This document shows, in pieces, positions 8,991 to 21,769 of a stretch of 52,335 nt of DNA. The stretch comes from Silvanigrellales bacterium (GTDB lineage Bacteria; Bdellovibrionota_B; Oligoflexia; Silvanigrellales; Silvanigrellaceae): contig JADCJN010000134.1 of assembly GCA_020247005.1 (NCBI GenBank), positions 1 through 52,335 on the forward strand, given 5' to 3'. The position numbers were made by a program, and so were the translations under genes. The notes beneath the pieces are model-generated. The model was not told where the DNA came from and did no database searches. It saw only the letters and a list, made by a program, of their open reading frames with translations. The number at the start of each line of letters is the position of its first letter. Positions within the stretch are counted from its first letter, which is position 1.

Positions 8991-9278
8991 ATGAAGATCC
9001 GTCCATTGGCAGATCGCCTTGTGGTTAAGCGTCTCGCGGAAGAAACGAAAACCGCAGGCGGCATTCTTATTCCCGACAACGCGAAGGAAAAGCCCGCAGA
9101 AGCGGAAGTCATCGCGGTCGGTTCCGGCAAGGTCCTTGCCGACGGCAAGACCCGCGCCCTGGAAATCAAAGTCGGCGACCGCGTGCTGTTCAGCAAATAC
9201 GCGGGCACGGAAGTGAAGGTTGGCGGTGAAGAACACCTCATCCTCAAAGAAGACGACGTCCTTGGCATTATCGGTTAA
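8991..9278 (+). CDS. groES: Co-chaperonin GroES
   Basis: The 95-residue heptameric lid of the GroEL chaperonin, acting in the cytoplasm. It begins [12 protein letters not shown]. The mobile loop follows ([19 protein letters not shown], about residues 16-34), and [16 protein letters not shown] is conserved. The frame is open from 8943, but GGAGG at 8978-8982 and family alignment fix ATG 8991. Only 18 bases separate it from groEL, so it is a standard bicistronic operon. Confidence 0.97.
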   Translation: MKIRPLADRLVVKRLAEETKTAGGILIPDNAKEKPAEAEVIAVGSGKVLADGKTRALEIKVGDRVLFSKYAGTEVKVGGEEHLILKEDDVLGIIG

Positions 9279-10940
<1,662 letters not shown>

Positions 10941-10951
10941 CGTTGCTCGAG

Positions 10952-10991
10952 AAAAAGGGTCCGCCTCTGAAAAGAGGCGGACCCTTTTTTT
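10952..10991 (+). terminator. Strong terminator of groESL
   Basis: The stem 10952-10968 pairs with 10973-10989 around a GAAA tetraloop and continues into a run of seven T. It has 17 bp in all, including the A/T pairs at the base. The A-rich left arm gives some bidirectional character, which would also help end the convergent gene at 11000. Confidence 0.95.
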
Positions 10992-10999
10992 ATCGGCTT

Positions 11000-11536
11000 C
11001 TACTGGACCGGAGCAAGGCTGTCCGTGGAAACCTCAAATGAACCTGACACACTCAAAGCATACGTGGTGTCGTACCTGTCACCTTCCGGACGCCACGAAT
11101 AAAATGCGAAAAGAGGGGCGCTGCCGCCCGCAAGAGGAAGACACACCGGACCTACCTGAACCCAATGACTTTCGGGGAGCGCCTCCACACGCACTTCAAA
11201 CGTGTTCAAGCAGACCACGCCCATGCCGTTTTGAACTTGTTTCGACATCTGGCCTGTCAGCAGAGCGCTGGCGGGAGATTTCAAGCGCAAAGCGTTTGTC
11301 AGATTCTCGTTCCACACGAAAGAGGAGTCTCCACTCCCCGGCGCCCAGACAAGAGGAAGGCTTCCAACTTTTGCCTCGTCACAGGTCCTCAGACCGCTCA
11401 CAACTTCTTGGCAAGACTGCAGCGAAAGCTCATATCGCACTGTGGCGCTGGGGTCTGCCTGTGCCGAAGTCGGCAGCGCAATGGACAACGGAAGAACAGA
11501 CGAAACAAAAGGCAAGGCGAAGGGCGAGAGTCTCAC
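11000..11536 (-). CDS. Secreted protein of unknown function
   Basis: The frame is open from 11653, but the N-terminal part is not protein-like. GTG 11536 is preceded by GAGGAG with 8-base spacing and gives a classic signal peptide (VRLSPFALPFVSSVLPLS, then ALPTSAQA as cleavage region). The 178-residue product would be exported. The mature part has four cysteines (SCQEV, TCDEA, VVCLN, VCLPL) that could form two disulfides, and it looks beta-rich. No family recognised. It is convergent with groEL and divergent from sucC. Confidence 0.6.
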   Translation of the reverse strand: MRLSPFALPFVSSVLPLSIALPTSAQADPSATVRYELSLQSCQEVVSGLRTCDEAKVGSLPLVWAPGSGDSSFVWNENLTNALRLKSPASALLTGQMSKQVQNGMGVVCLNTFEVRVEALPESHWVQVGPVCLPLAGGSAPLFAFYSWRPEGDRYDTTYALSVSGSFEVSTDSLAPVQ

Positions 11537-11574
11537 AAGGGTCGCTCCTCTTGTTCGAAAAACATCGAGGCGGC

Positions 11575-11603
11575 TTGCATCGATCGCCGTCCCGGGTTTT
11601 AGT
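11575..11603 (+). promoter_or_regulatory. Candidate sucCD promoter
   Basis: TTGCAT at 11575-11580 and TTTAGT at 11598-11603 are separated by 17 bases. They lie about 50 bases upstream of sucC, in the gap between sucC and the divergent secreted-protein gene. Sequence match only. Confidence 0.35.
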
Positions 11604-11651
11604 CCATGGGTCGCTTGGCGAAGACAATATCCTTGAAAAGGGGACGGTTGC

Positions 11652-12815
11652 ATGAACGTTCACGAATATCAGGCGAAAGAACTTCTTGCAAAGTTCGGCC
11701 TGAACATACCCAAAGGCAAGTTGTGCCACACACCCACGGAGGCCGAGTGGGCTGCCCGTTCTTTTGGCCCCGGAAAATTGAGCGTTGTGAAAGCGCAAAT
11801 TCATGCGGGCGGCCGTGGCAAGGGAGGCGGCGTCAAGCTGGCCCGCTCTCCTGAGGAGGCTCGCGCCCACGCCGAAAAAATCATCGGCATGCAGCTTGTC
11901 ACTCCCCAAACAGTTCCGCAGGGCAAGAAGGTCCACAAGGTCCTCGTTGCCGAAGGTTCCGACATAGACAAAGAGTATTATCTCTCCTTGGTCGTGAACC
12001 GCGAAAACGCAACGCTTTCGGTCATGGCGTCGACAGAAGGCGGCATGGACATCGAAGAGGTGGCGGAAAACCACCCCGAAAAAATCATCACCACCGACAT
12101 CGACCCCACGGTGGGCCTTTCGGGCTTCACAACACGCAAACTCAATGAAGCTCTAGGCTTCAAAGGACACCTTGCGAAAGCGTTCGAAAAAACCCTCAAG
12201 GGTTTGACGGAGGCCTTTCTCGCGTATGACTGCGAAATGATTGAAATCAATCCGCTGGCCACCACAAAAGACGGTCAGCTGCAAATTCTCGATTGCAAAA
12301 TGTCGTTCGACGGCAATGCGCTTTTCAGGCATCCACACATCCAAGACCTTCGCGACTACGAAGAAGAAGACGCCCGCGAGCTCGAAGCCTCCAAATTTGG
12401 TCTGTCGTACGTTTCCCTCGAAGGGAACATCGGATGCCTTGTGAACGGCGCAGGGCTTGCCATGGGCACCATGGACATCATCAAGCAGGCGGGCGGTGAT
12501 CCCGCGAATTTCCTCGATGTTGGCGGCGGCGCGAGCCAAGAAACCGTGACTCAGGCCTTCCGCATTATTTTGCGCGACACTTCCGTGAAGGGCATCTTCG
12601 TCAACATCTTTGGCGGCATCATGAAGTGCGACGTCATTGCCAATGGCGTGGTGTCGGCCTCGAAGGAACTCGGCGTAAAGGTTCCGCTTGTGGTGCGCCT
12701 TGAAGGCACCAATGTGGAGCTTGGCAAAAAGATTTTGTCGGAAAGCGGCTTGAACATCACTCCTGCCGACTCCATGGCCGACGGCGCCCGCAAAATCGTC
12801 GCAGCTGTGAAGTAA
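11652..12815 (+). CDS. sucC: Succinyl-CoA synthetase (ADP/GDP-forming) beta subunit
   Basis: A 387-residue subunit of the TCA-cycle enzyme that interconverts succinyl-CoA and succinate with nucleotide phosphorylation. It begins [16 protein letters not shown], has an ATP-grasp domain with [19 protein letters not shown], and the C-terminal CoA-ligase domain carries [11 protein letters not shown]. Length is standard. sucD follows after 43 bases, forming an alpha-beta operon. Confidence 0.97.
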   Translation: MNVHEYQAKELLAKFGLNIPKGKLCHTPTEAEWAARSFGPGKLSVVKAQIHAGGRGKGGGVKLARSPEEARAHAEKIIGMQLVTPQTVPQGKKVHKVLVAEGSDIDKEYYLSLVVNRENATLSVMASTEGGMDIEEVAENHPEKIITTDIDPTVGLSGFTTRKLNEALGFKGHLAKAFEKTLKGLTEAFLAYDCEMIEINPLATTKDGQLQILDCKMSFDGNALFRHPHIQDLRDYEEEDARELEASKFGLSYVSLEGNIGCLVNGAGLAMGTMDIIKQAGGDPANFLDVGGGASQETVTQAFRIILRDTSVKGIFVNIFGGIMKCDVIANGVVSASKELGVKVPLVVRLEGTNVELGKKILSESGLNITPADSMADGARKIVAAVK

Positions 12816-12858
12816 CGCCTCCCTCGACTCCCGACCAAGGCAATGAGGAAGTAAACAC

Positions 12859-13737
12859 ATGTCCATTCTCGTCGGTAAAGAAACCCGCCTTATCACCCAA
12901 GGCATTACGGGCTCCGCTGGTCTGTTCCATTCGCAGAAATGCGCCGAGTACGGAACCAATCTGGTAGGCGGTGTGACTCCAGGCAAAGGCGGTACGAAAG
13001 TGCTCGACCACACCGTTTACGACACCGTCTACGACGCGCGTCGCAAAACGGGCGCCAATGCGACCATGATCTTCGTGCCACCGCCCTTTGCAGCGGACGC
13101 TATTCTCGAAGCCATTGATGCCGGTATTGAGCTCATTGTGTGCATCACCGAAGGCATTCCGGTGCTCGACATGCTCAAGGTGAAAAAGGCACTTGCCAAC
13201 AACGGTGGCAAAAGTCGGCTCATTGGTCCGAACTGTCCCGGTGTCATCACTCCGGGTGCTTGCAAAATTGGCATTATGCCGGGCCACATTCACAAACCTG
13301 GCCGCATTGGCATCGTCTCGAAGTCGGGCACTCTGACCTACGAAGCGGTGGGCCAGTTGTCCGCCTTGGGCATTGGTCAGTCGAGCTGCGTGGGAATCGG
13401 CGGCGACCCCATTCATGGCACAAGCTTCATTGATGTCCTGAGAATGTTCAATGAAGACAGAGACACAGACGCCGTGGTCATGATCGGTGAAATCGGCGGA
13501 AATGCCGAGGTTCAAGCGGCCGAGTGGGTCAAAGAAAACATGTCGAAGCCTGTGGTTGGCTTTATTGCCGGACAAACCGCACCCAAGGGCAAGCGCATGG
13601 GCCACGCGGGTGCCATTATTTCGGGTGGCAAAGGAACAGCAGAAGAAAAATATGCGGCTATGGCAGCGTGTGGAATCACCACCATTATGAGCCCGGGCGA
13701 CATGGGCTCGGTTCTCAAGAAAGTCGCGAAGCTCTAA
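12859..13737 (+). CDS. sucD: Succinyl-CoA synthetase alpha subunit
   Basis: A 292-residue CoA-binding subunit, with [14 protein letters not shown] near the N-terminus (Rossmann CoA site) and the phosphohistidine loop [17 protein letters not shown] with His249. [11 protein letters not shown] and KSGTLTYEA are family signatures. It pairs with sucC upstream and is followed by a terminator hairpin. Confidence 0.97.
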   Translation: MSILVGKETRLITQGITGSAGLFHSQKCAEYGTNLVGGVTPGKGGTKVLDHTVYDTVYDARRKTGANATMIFVPPPFAADAILEAIDAGIELIVCITEGIPVLDMLKVKKALANNGGKSRLIGPNCPGVITPGACKIGIMPGHIHKPGRIGIVSKSGTLTYEAVGQLSALGIGQSSCVGIGGDPIHGTSFIDVLRMFNEDRDTDAVVMIGEIGGNAEVQAAEWVKENMSKPVVGFIAGQTAPKGKRMGHAGAIISGGKGTAEEKYAAMAACGITTIMSPGDMGSVLKKVAKL

Positions 13738-13758
13738 GAGTTTTGCGATGTGAGCATG

Positions 13759-13790
13759 AAGAGACAGGCGCACGGTGCCTGTCTCTTTAA
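13759..13790 (+). terminator. Terminator after sucD
   Basis: An 11-bp perfect stem (13759-13769 with 13777-13787, 7-base loop) ends in TCTCTTTAA. The T-run is short, but position just after sucD supports termination. Confidence 0.75.
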
Positions 13791-14146
13791 ATTCGGCTCG
13801 CGCGCCTGCTTTGCGTTTTCAGGTCTCTTGTCTGGTGTTACATTTCTGTTGGTACCGCTTCCTCCCACCGAGGTTCCGGATTCGGAAAAAAGTTGGAAAC
13901 CGTTTTCGCCAGTCGTTCCTTGTTCCGTTCGAACTCAGAACGTTACGGTATTCAAATTGCGGTTACCTTCGAACAAGAATCCGATGCTTCAAAGTGGTGA
14001 ATGAATCGGTATGAAGGCCGGGAGAGAAATCTCCCGGTTTTTTCGTTGATGCGCATGGGGCCCGCACCCCCTCTCCTGAGGAGTTCCCGTTTGACTCCAG
14101 GATCAAGAGTGGTTTCGCTTTACGGCAAGAGCGCACGAAGGTCGTT
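13791..14146. other. Gene-poor stretch between sucCD and ssb with a second terminator
   Basis: No convincing protein gene: the 79- and 84-residue frames here are low-quality and lack ribosome sites. The interval 13791-14017 lies between two plus-strand terminators, which would be pointless unless something is transcribed between them. A small RNA is possible. I see no clear promoter. Confidence 0.35.
14018..14043 (+). terminator. Second strong plus-strand terminator downstream of sucCD
   Basis: An 8-bp perfect stem (14018-14025 with 14030-14037) with a GAAA loop is followed immediately by six T (14038-14043). It is not needed by sucCD, which already has one, and ssb is on the other strand. 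Confidence 0.9.
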
Positions 14147-14665
14147 TTAGAACGGAACGTCTTCGTCGATGTCAGGAGCCTTGTAGCTGCTTGCGGGTGA
14201 CGATCGCCCTTGAGGAGCATCGTACCCCGTAGACGGAGCGCTGTGGCCACCACCATAGCCTCCCGCGCTGCCGCTGGAGCCTCCATAGGATTCAGCAGGC
14301 TCGGAGGGCGCGTCACCGGTCTCGTTTTGCCGACCCGCTGCGGAGTCGACGAACTGGAGCTGACTCGCAACAATTTCAGTCTTGTAGCGCTTTTGTCCCT
14401 GTGGGTCGTCCCAACTCCGGGTTTGGATGCGGCCCTCGACGTAGCAGGAACGCCCCTTTCGGAGGTACTTGGAGGCCAGCTCGGCAAGGCGGCCCCAAAG
14501 AACCACACTGTGCCATTCGGTCTTCTCTTCGCGCTGACCGTCTTTTTGGTAACTCTCGCTGGTTGCGAGACGCAGACTACAGACCTGCTGGCCACTGGGG
14601 GTCATTCGGCTTTCGGGGTCGGCACCCAAACGGCCGAGCAGGATGACTTTATTAACGCCCTGCAT
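14147..14665 (-). CDS. ssb: Single-stranded DNA-binding protein
   Basis: A 172-residue SSB that coats ssDNA during replication, repair and recombination. The OB-fold is at residues 1-110 ([18 protein letters not shown] at the N-terminus, then [18 protein letters not shown]). A Gly/Ser/Ala/Pro-rich flexible linker follows. The C-terminus, DIDEDVPF, is the acidic tip that recruits partner proteins. A good sigma-70-like promoter sits about 55 bases upstream. Divergent from lpxC. Confidence 0.96.
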   Translation of the reverse strand: MQGVNKVILLGRLGADPESRMTPSGQQVCSLRLATSESYQKDGQREEKTEWHSVVLWGRLAELASKYLRKGRSCYVEGRIQTRSWDDPQGQKRYKTEIVASQLQFVDSAAGRQNETGDAPSEPAESYGGSSGSAGGYGGGHSAPSTGYDAPQGRSSPASSYKAPDIDEDVPF

Positions 14666-14718
14666 ATCGATTGCTCCGCAAGTGAGGTTTTGACAAAGAG
14701 ACGGGGCCTCTTCCCTTT

Positions 14719-14747
14719 GGGTTAAAGCGTGCTGCGAAGAAGGTCAA
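14719..14747 (-). promoter_or_regulatory. Predicted ssb promoter
   Basis: On the minus strand, TTGACC (14747-14742) and TAACCC (14724-14719) are 17 bases apart, with the start codon about 55 bases downstream. The -35 and spacing are good; the -10 is weaker. Confidence 0.5.
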
Positions 14748-15122
14748 ACTTTCCAGGTGTGTCTGCACAGAGAGAGAAAAGCGTGTGCAGAAATTGCCCA
14801 GACATTTTGGGGTCACCGCTCCCGGCCGGCGATTTCTTGACTCCTTGGAATCGCGATAAAAATCGCGACCCTGATTCAGTTTTGGCGAAAAACGCCGATA
14901 CCTTCCTAGCTGGGTGATCCACAACCCTCTCGGGAAGTGATAAGATACTGTAATTGCCCTGAGCTCCTGGGACGTTCCCTCCTGACCGAGGACATGTCTT
15001 GTGGGGGTGAGGGCCTCCTGGTAAGGCTTCGAGCATCCCCGAACACCGGCGCCCACAAAAGGTTTGTGCTGTTTACGGGGGTTTGCGAAAAAGTCGTCGA
15101 AACGAAGGGAACAGAGTAGGCA
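14748..15122. other. Long divergent region between ssb and lpxC with two perfect inverted repeats
   Basis: No gene supported (a 60-residue frame at 14937 lacks family features). It contains an 18-base perfect inverted repeat (TCGCGAT, AAAA, ATCGCGA at 14851-14868) and a smaller one (GGCG, five A, CGCC at 14884-14896). A possible -10 for lpxC is TAAGAT at 14941-14946, without a good -35. If used, it would leave a leader of about 170 bases. Confidence 0.4.
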
Positions 15123-16085
15123 ATGCAACGGACACTCAAAAAAAGCTTGGAGTTTAGCGGCACCGGTCTTCACACCGGCGTACAGGTGAACGTCCAGGTC
15201 CGTCCGGCTCCGGCCAACACTGGTATCGTCTTCGTACGCGAAGACCTCCCCGGCCGACCTCACATCCCCGCCACACCTCACCAGGTGTTCGACACAACGC
15301 TGGCCACCCGCATTGGCTCGCATGACGCCTTCGTGTCCACGGTGGAACATTTCCTTTCCGCGATGTTCGGGCTTGGCATCGACAACGCCTACGTGAGTGT
15401 CGACAACTACGAACTTCCCATCCTCGACGGTTCCGCCGCGCCTTTTCTCGTCCTCCTCGACGAAGCCGGAGTCGACGAGCTCGATGCCCCCCGCCGCTAT
15501 TTCGTTGTCAAATCGACCGTAGAAGTCGTCGATCCGAAAAATCCTCAGCGGTTCATTCGGGTGGAGCCTTCCAAGCACGCGCTGGTGTCTTATTCCATCG
15601 ATTTCGAAGTTGCCAAGGCCATTGGCCGACAGGCTCTGAGCATGCCGCTCAATGGCGAAAGTTTTTGCCGCGAATTTTCTTACGCGCGCACGTTCTGTTT
15701 ATTCGAGGAAGTGGAATACATGAAGTCGCGAGGGCTCGCCCGCGGGGGTTCTCTCGAGAACGCTATTGTGGTGAGCCGTGCGGAAGGCGTGCTCAACACA
15801 AATGGCCTTCGAGACGAACTCGAATTCGTCCGTCACAAAATTCTCGACTGCGTGGGCGACCTCGCCCTCCTCGGGATGCCGCTTGTGGGCCACGTCATTG
15901 CGCACAAGGCGGGTCACGACCTTCACACAGCTCTGGCGAGGAAGCTCCTCGACGAAGCCGCGGCGCACAAAGTCGTCACCGAAGGTTCCAGGGAAGCCTC
16001 GAGCCTGCGTGGTCTGGTGCGGTTCCCCAGGGGTCTTGGAGACCTCGGCCTCGAAGCCTTCGGCGCCCGTCTCGTTACGGGCTGA
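15123..16085 (+). CDS. lpxC: UDP-3-O-acyl-N-acetylglucosamine deacetylase LpxC
   Basis: First committed step of lipid A synthesis, a zinc-dependent cytoplasmic deacetylase. The 320-residue protein begins MQRTLKKSLEFSGTGLHTG. Zinc ligands are His76 (VEHFLSAM), His238 and Asp242 (HKILDCVGD), and the catalytic base region HKAGH includes His265. Length is normal. Its presence shows the organism makes LPS or lipooligosaccharide. A weak terminator-like hairpin follows, then dnaJ. Confidence 0.97.
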   Translation: MQRTLKKSLEFSGTGLHTGVQVNVQVRPAPANTGIVFVREDLPGRPHIPATPHQVFDTTLATRIGSHDAFVSTVEHFLSAMFGLGIDNAYVSVDNYELPILDGSAAPFLVLLDEAGVDELDAPRRYFVVKSTVEVVDPKNPQRFIRVEPSKHALVSYSIDFEVAKAIGRQALSMPLNGESFCREFSYARTFCLFEEVEYMKSRGLARGGSLENAIVVSRAEGVLNTNGLRDELEFVRHKILDCVGDLALLGMPLVGHVIAHKAGHDLHTALARKLLDEAAAHKVVTEGSREASSLRGLVRFPRGLGDLGLEAFGARLVTG

Positions 16086-16090
16086 AGCCC

Positions 16091-16116
16091 AATGCCCCAT
16101 CCGGGCATTTCTCTTC
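16091..16116 (+). terminator. Weak terminator-like hairpin between lpxC and dnaJ
   Basis: A 7-bp perfect stem (16091-16097 with 16103-16109) is followed by TCTCTT. The U-tract is poor, so it may only attenuate readthrough into dnaJ. Confidence 0.45.
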
Positions 16117-16211
16117 ATGCTCTCGAAAATACCTTCGCTTGACGCCCGGTCGAGGACGTTTACCCTGTCGGTTTGACACCGCGTCTCTCGAACTTCAAGG
16201 AACGTCGCCCC

Positions 16212-17333
16212 ATGGCATCTAAACGAGACTATTACGAGGTCCTGGGCGTTGCCCGGGGCGCGTCTGCTGACGACATCAAGCGGGCCTATCGAAAGCTTGC
16301 CTTGCAGTTTCACCCCGACAAAAATCCGGGCAATGCCGAAGCAGAAGAAAAGTTCAAGGAAGCTGCGGAGGCCTATGAAGTCCTCAGTTCTCCGGAAAAA
16401 AAGGCGCGCTACGATCAATTCGGACACGCTGGCGTGGGGGGGGCCGGGCAAGGCTTCGGAAACGTCGACGACATCTTCGAACACTTCGGCTCTATTTTCG
16501 AAGACATCTTTGGGTTCGCTGGAGGAGGGCGTCGTGGGCGCCAGTCGGGTAACCGTGCGCGCAAAGGAGCCGACCTCCGCTACGACCTCGCCATCACCTT
16601 CCGCGAAAGCGTTGTGGGCACCGAGAAGAAAATCGCGATTCCAAGGCGTTCGAGCTGCGAGTCGTGCGAAGGCACGGGTGCAACAAAAGGCACCAAGCCC
16701 GTGACGTGCAACACCTGCCGCGGCCACGGCCAAGTGGCCATTCAGCAGGGCTTCTTCAGCTACGCCACAGCCTGCCCCGACTGCCAAGGCTCAGGCAAAC
16801 GCATAGCGAGTCCCTGTGGTGACTGCAAAGGCAGCGGCTCCCAAACAAAGCAAAGCAACATCACCGTGAAGATCCCCGCAGGCATCGACACAGGCATGCG
16901 CCTGCGCGTGAGTGCCGAAGGGGAGGCCGGCACAAATGGCGGCCCCGCGGGCGACCTCTATGTGTTCATTGAAGTACAGGAAGACAAGAATTTCCGCCGT
17001 GAGGAATTCGACCTCGTGTTCCCTCTACGTTTGGGTGTCGCCCAAGCGATTCTAGGCACCGAAGTCCTCATCGACTGCTTCGAGGAGGAACCACGCAAGG
17101 TGGAAATTCCTTCAGGCGTGCAACCCGGTCAGCGCCTTGTTGTGCACGGCGCAGGCGTCCCGAAGCTCGAAAAATACGGTCGCGGCAAAGGCGATCTCGT
17201 CATTGAAGTGCTCGTGGAAATTCCGACAAAAGTCACGAAGGAAGCCGAAGAACACCTGCGTGCTTTCGCTCAAAAACACAACGAAAGCGTAAAGGGCGGC
17301 GGCGGATTTTTCGACCGCATTTTTGGGGGCTAA
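16212..17333 (+). CDS. dnaJ: Chaperone DnaJ (Hsp40)
   Basis: A 373-residue co-chaperone that stimulates DnaK ATPase. The J domain (about residues 1-70) has HPDKNPGN with the essential HPD. A Gly-rich G/F linker follows. The zinc region has all four CxxCxGxG repeats ([32 protein letters not shown]). C-terminal substrate-binding domains complete the protein. The frame is open from 16173; ATG 16212 with AAGGA upstream gives the canonical start. dnaK and grpE are not adjacent. Its stop lies two bases from the convergent protease gene. Confidence 0.97.
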   Translation: MASKRDYYEVLGVARGASADDIKRAYRKLALQFHPDKNPGNAEAEEKFKEAAEAYEVLSSPEKKARYDQFGHAGVGGAGQGFGNVDDIFEHFGSIFEDIFGFAGGGRRGRQSGNRARKGADLRYDLAITFRESVVGTEKKIAIPRRSSCESCEGTGATKGTKPVTCNTCRGHGQVAIQQGFFSYATACPDCQGSGKRIASPCGDCKGSGSQTKQSNITVKIPAGIDTGMRLRVSAEGEAGTNGGPAGDLYVFIEVQEDKNFRREEFDLVFPLRLGVAQAILGTEVLIDCFEEEPRKVEIPSGVQPGQRLVVHGAGVPKLEKYGRGKGDLVIEVLVEIPTKVTKEAEEHLRAFAQKHNESVKGGGGFFDRIFGG

Positions 17334-17335
17334 CG

Positions 17336-18202
17336 TTACGGCAAGGAAATGCCTGACGTCGAAGAGATCCACTCCTTGTGGACGCCCAAAACGTTGTGAA
17401 CGGTGTGTCCGCTCGCGCAGTCAAGTCCAGGCGTCAGCGTTTCTTCGAGACCGCTGAGAGCAGAAACAACGAGCCATTCTCCGTCGACTTTTGCAAAAGC
17501 TGGGCCACCCGAATCGCCAAAGCAATTCCCTTTGCCGCGGTTGGGGCCGACCACCAACAGGTTGCGGAAGGTGTCATTATTCACCAAGCCACCAAATGTC
17601 GTGCTCACAGTGAGGCGACGCCCTGAAGGCGCTGCGCCGTCGCCTGTTTTGCCATAACCCACCAGCACCAGCGGCTGATTCGGGGTGAGCACCGAGGCAT
17701 CGTCAAGGATACGCGCGCGCTCCCATCCTTTCGGAGAGGCCCCCTGAAATTTCACCCATGCAACGTCATTGTTTGGATACTCGTCTACGCTCCCAAGAAG
17801 CGAGCCACGAGCGCGGATGGGCCGCACCTCGGCGTCTCGAGAATTCACGGAGTCCCCAAACACGACATGGGTCATGGCGCCATCGAGAAGGCAGTGACCC
17901 GCGGTGACCACAAGATTCTCGGCCACAAGAGTTCCTGTGCACAACCCGCCGGCTCGAGCGTCGACAAGCGCCACTACGCTTGTGCTACCCACATCGCCTT
18001 CTGCGAGACGGCGGCCTCCCACGATTCCACTCAAACCCGAAGGAATCGATACGTTTGATGGGTTGTCGGTAGGCGACACAGGGGCAAAGACACCACCTTT
18101 GCGAGTGGGAATGATCTCCTCAGGGGAAGAGCATGCCACTGAAAATGTGACAAGTGCGAGCGCAGAAAAACTTCCAAAAACAACCTGGGAAGCGACCTTC
18201 AT
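17336..18202 (-). CDS. Secreted trypsin-fold (S1A) serine protease, probable lipoprotein
   Basis: From ATG 18202 (GAGGAG six bases upstream) the product has 288 residues. The N-terminal signal ends in SVAC (Cys24), an imperfect lipobox with Ser at -3. IVGG at 60-63 is the classic activation-cleavage site of trypsin-like zymogens. The triad is His103 (TAGHC), Asp146 (NNDVAWV) and Ser231 (GDSGGP). Six residues before the catalytic Ser is Gly, not Asp, so cleavage after Arg/Lys is not expected; an elastase-like preference is more likely. The frame runs upstream to 18523, but that part is not protein-like. Typical of predatory or proteolytic bacteria, though it could be self-processing. Confidence 0.85.
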   Translation of the reverse strand: MKVASQVVFGSFSALALVTFSVACSSPEEIIPTRKGGVFAPVSPTDNPSNVSIPSGLSGIVGGRRLAEGDVGSTSVVALVDARAGGLCTGTLVAENLVVTAGHCLLDGAMTHVVFGDSVNSRDAEVRPIRARGSLLGSVDEYPNNDVAWVKFQGASPKGWERARILDDASVLTPNQPLVLVGYGKTGDGAAPSGRRLTVSTTFGGLVNNDTFRNLLVVGPNRGKGNCFGDSGGPAFAKVDGEWLVVSALSGLEETLTPGLDCASGHTVHNVLGVHKEWISSTSGISLP

Positions 18203-18607
18203 TGAAAACTCCTCGTGCTCGCTGTCCACAACGAGACAGCAAGCGAAATGGTATGAACTGAAGTGCGAGAGCAGGAGCCTGTGAACTATTTGTTGAGACA
18301 ACAACACAGACTTCGGGATGCACGACAGCGAGCCACGAGGGGAAGCCTTCGAGCAGTGCTTTGCTCGGAGACAAGTCCAGGAGGTGCAGAACTCTCCTGC
18401 AGAATCGAAAGAATACGGGATCGGACCATGACAAAGAACTCCATCGAAATCCGGTGAGCAGTGGAAACCCACACAACACGCGCACACGCGATCACCGGAA
18501 GAGTGAATGACCTTCCTGAACACTCAGAAAGGACCCCGCAGTGGTAATCCCTCGGCTCCCATTGTCAACATTTGATGGGGAGGTTCGGGTCCGATTCGGC
18601 AATGTGT
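18203..18607. other. Intergenic region upstream of the S1 protease
   Basis: No gene seen. It presumably carries the protease promoter, though I cannot pick confident -35/-10 boxes. A perfect 15-base palindrome, TTGTTG-AGA-CAACAA (18290-18304), lies about 90 bases upstream of the protease start and could be an operator. Confidence 0.4.
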
Positions 18608-19450
18608 TCAACGATCGCCCAAAGTCGGGAAACGGGACAGAATGATGCGCTCGATTTCCACCGCGTTCTCTTCAAGAGCCTTGCCCGTCACATCGAGCAC
18701 CGGCCAACGCTTGTTTCGTTTAAAAATTTCACGCGACCATTCGAGCTCTTCAAATATTTTGTGAGAGTCGGCGTAATCGCCCGTGGGAGCGCTGCCGAGC
18801 GCCTCAATGCGCGCCGCGCGAATTTCCGCGAGCCTGTCGGGGTCGATAATAAGGCCGATCACTTTGTTTTGATCAATGAGCGCGAGTTCTTCGGGAAGCT
18901 CAACGCCGGGCACCAGGGGAATGTTCGCAACCTTGTACCCCTTGTGACCCAGGTACATAGAGAGCGGCGTCTTCGACGTTCTTGAAATGCCTGCGAGCAC
19001 GATGTCCGCTTCCGCCAGGTCATGGGTCGCCATCCCATCGTCGTGCCGCACGGTGTATTCAATGGCCCACACACGTCGAAAGTAGCTCTCGTCGAGCGCC
19101 CTCAAAAGGCCAGGAATCGCACTTGGACGCTTGCCGAGCTGCTTTGAAAGCGTTTCGAGAAGGGGAAACAGAATGTCGACAACGTGAACTCCCAGCTGCA
19201 TGGCGCGCGAGATGAGGAACACACGCAGCTCGGGGTCTACAAGTGTCGCCACAACGGTGGCGTTCCGTTCCAACGCGCGCTCGAGGATGTTCTCAAGAAC
19301 TCCGCGCGTGCGGATTTTATTGAAGCGTTCGATATGGATGTCCGCATTTTCGAACTGTACCTTCACGGCACGCACAATGGACAAAGCGGTTTCGCCCGTG
19401 CCGTCGGAAACAGTGAAAAGGGTCGGGATGATGGTGTCCGATGTCTGCAC
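18608..19450 (-). CDS. ppsR: PEP synthase / pyruvate phosphate dikinase regulatory protein (DUF299)
   Basis: A bifunctional Ser/Thr kinase-pyrophosphorylase that inactivates PEP synthase or PPDK by ADP-dependent phosphorylation and reactivates it by phosphorolysis. It begins near TLFTVSDGTGETA. It has the P-loop-like GISRTSKTPLSMYLGHKGYK (about residues 150-169), then VIGLIIDPDRLAEIR. GTG 19450, preceded by AAAGGAG at 7-base spacing, gives 280 residues, the family length. The longer open frame to 19795 overlaps the upstream gene and is not used. The target enzyme is not in this window. It is last in a five-gene minus-strand run. Confidence 0.92.
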   Translation of the reverse strand: MQTSDTIIPTLFTVSDGTGETALSIVRAVKVQFENADIHIERFNKIRTRGVLENILERALERNATVVATLVDPELRVFLISRAMQLGVHVVDILFPLLETLSKQLGKRPSAIPGLLRALDESYFRRVWAIEYTVRHDDGMATHDLAEADIVLAGISRTSKTPLSMYLGHKGYKVANIPLVPGVELPEELALIDQNKVIGLIIDPDRLAEIRAARIEALGSAPTGDYADSHKIFEELEWSREIFKRNKRWPVLDVTGKALEENAVEIERIILSRFPTLGDR

Positions 19451-19503
19451 CGAGAGGCTCCTTTCGCATGGTCCCACTCGGTCGCGAGCAGGAGGCAGCG
19501 GAA

Positions 19504-21663
<2,160 letters not shown>

Positions 21664-21706
21664 AGGTTTCACTCCCGTCGAAGAAAGCTCTGACGGGAGT
21701 GGACCT
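21664..21706 (-). promoter_or_regulatory. Hairpin sequestering the ribosome-binding site of the DUF255 gene
   Basis: In the minus-strand mRNA, a perfect 10-bp stem (21692-21701 with 21670-21679) contains the GGGAG Shine-Dalgarno in its 3' arm. Four further pairs (21703-21706 with 21664-21667) close it across a small internal loop, right next to the start codon at 21663. The loop is 12 bases. There is no U-run, so it is not a standard terminator. It could limit translation unless melted or bound. Confidence 0.6.
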
Positions 21707-21769
21707 AACATGCCTTCTCAGGAGCGCGCACGCTCTCTGCGCAGGGAGCGTGGGGCAACAACGAAATCT

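Noticed and set aside
12757-13773. 338-residue minus-strand frame opposite sucD
   Set aside because: Shadow of sucD with His/Ala/Arg-rich composition typical of antisense frames.
13750-14014. Small proteins of 79-84 residues between sucD and ssb
   Set aside because: No ribosome site, atypical composition, and they cross the first terminator hairpin.
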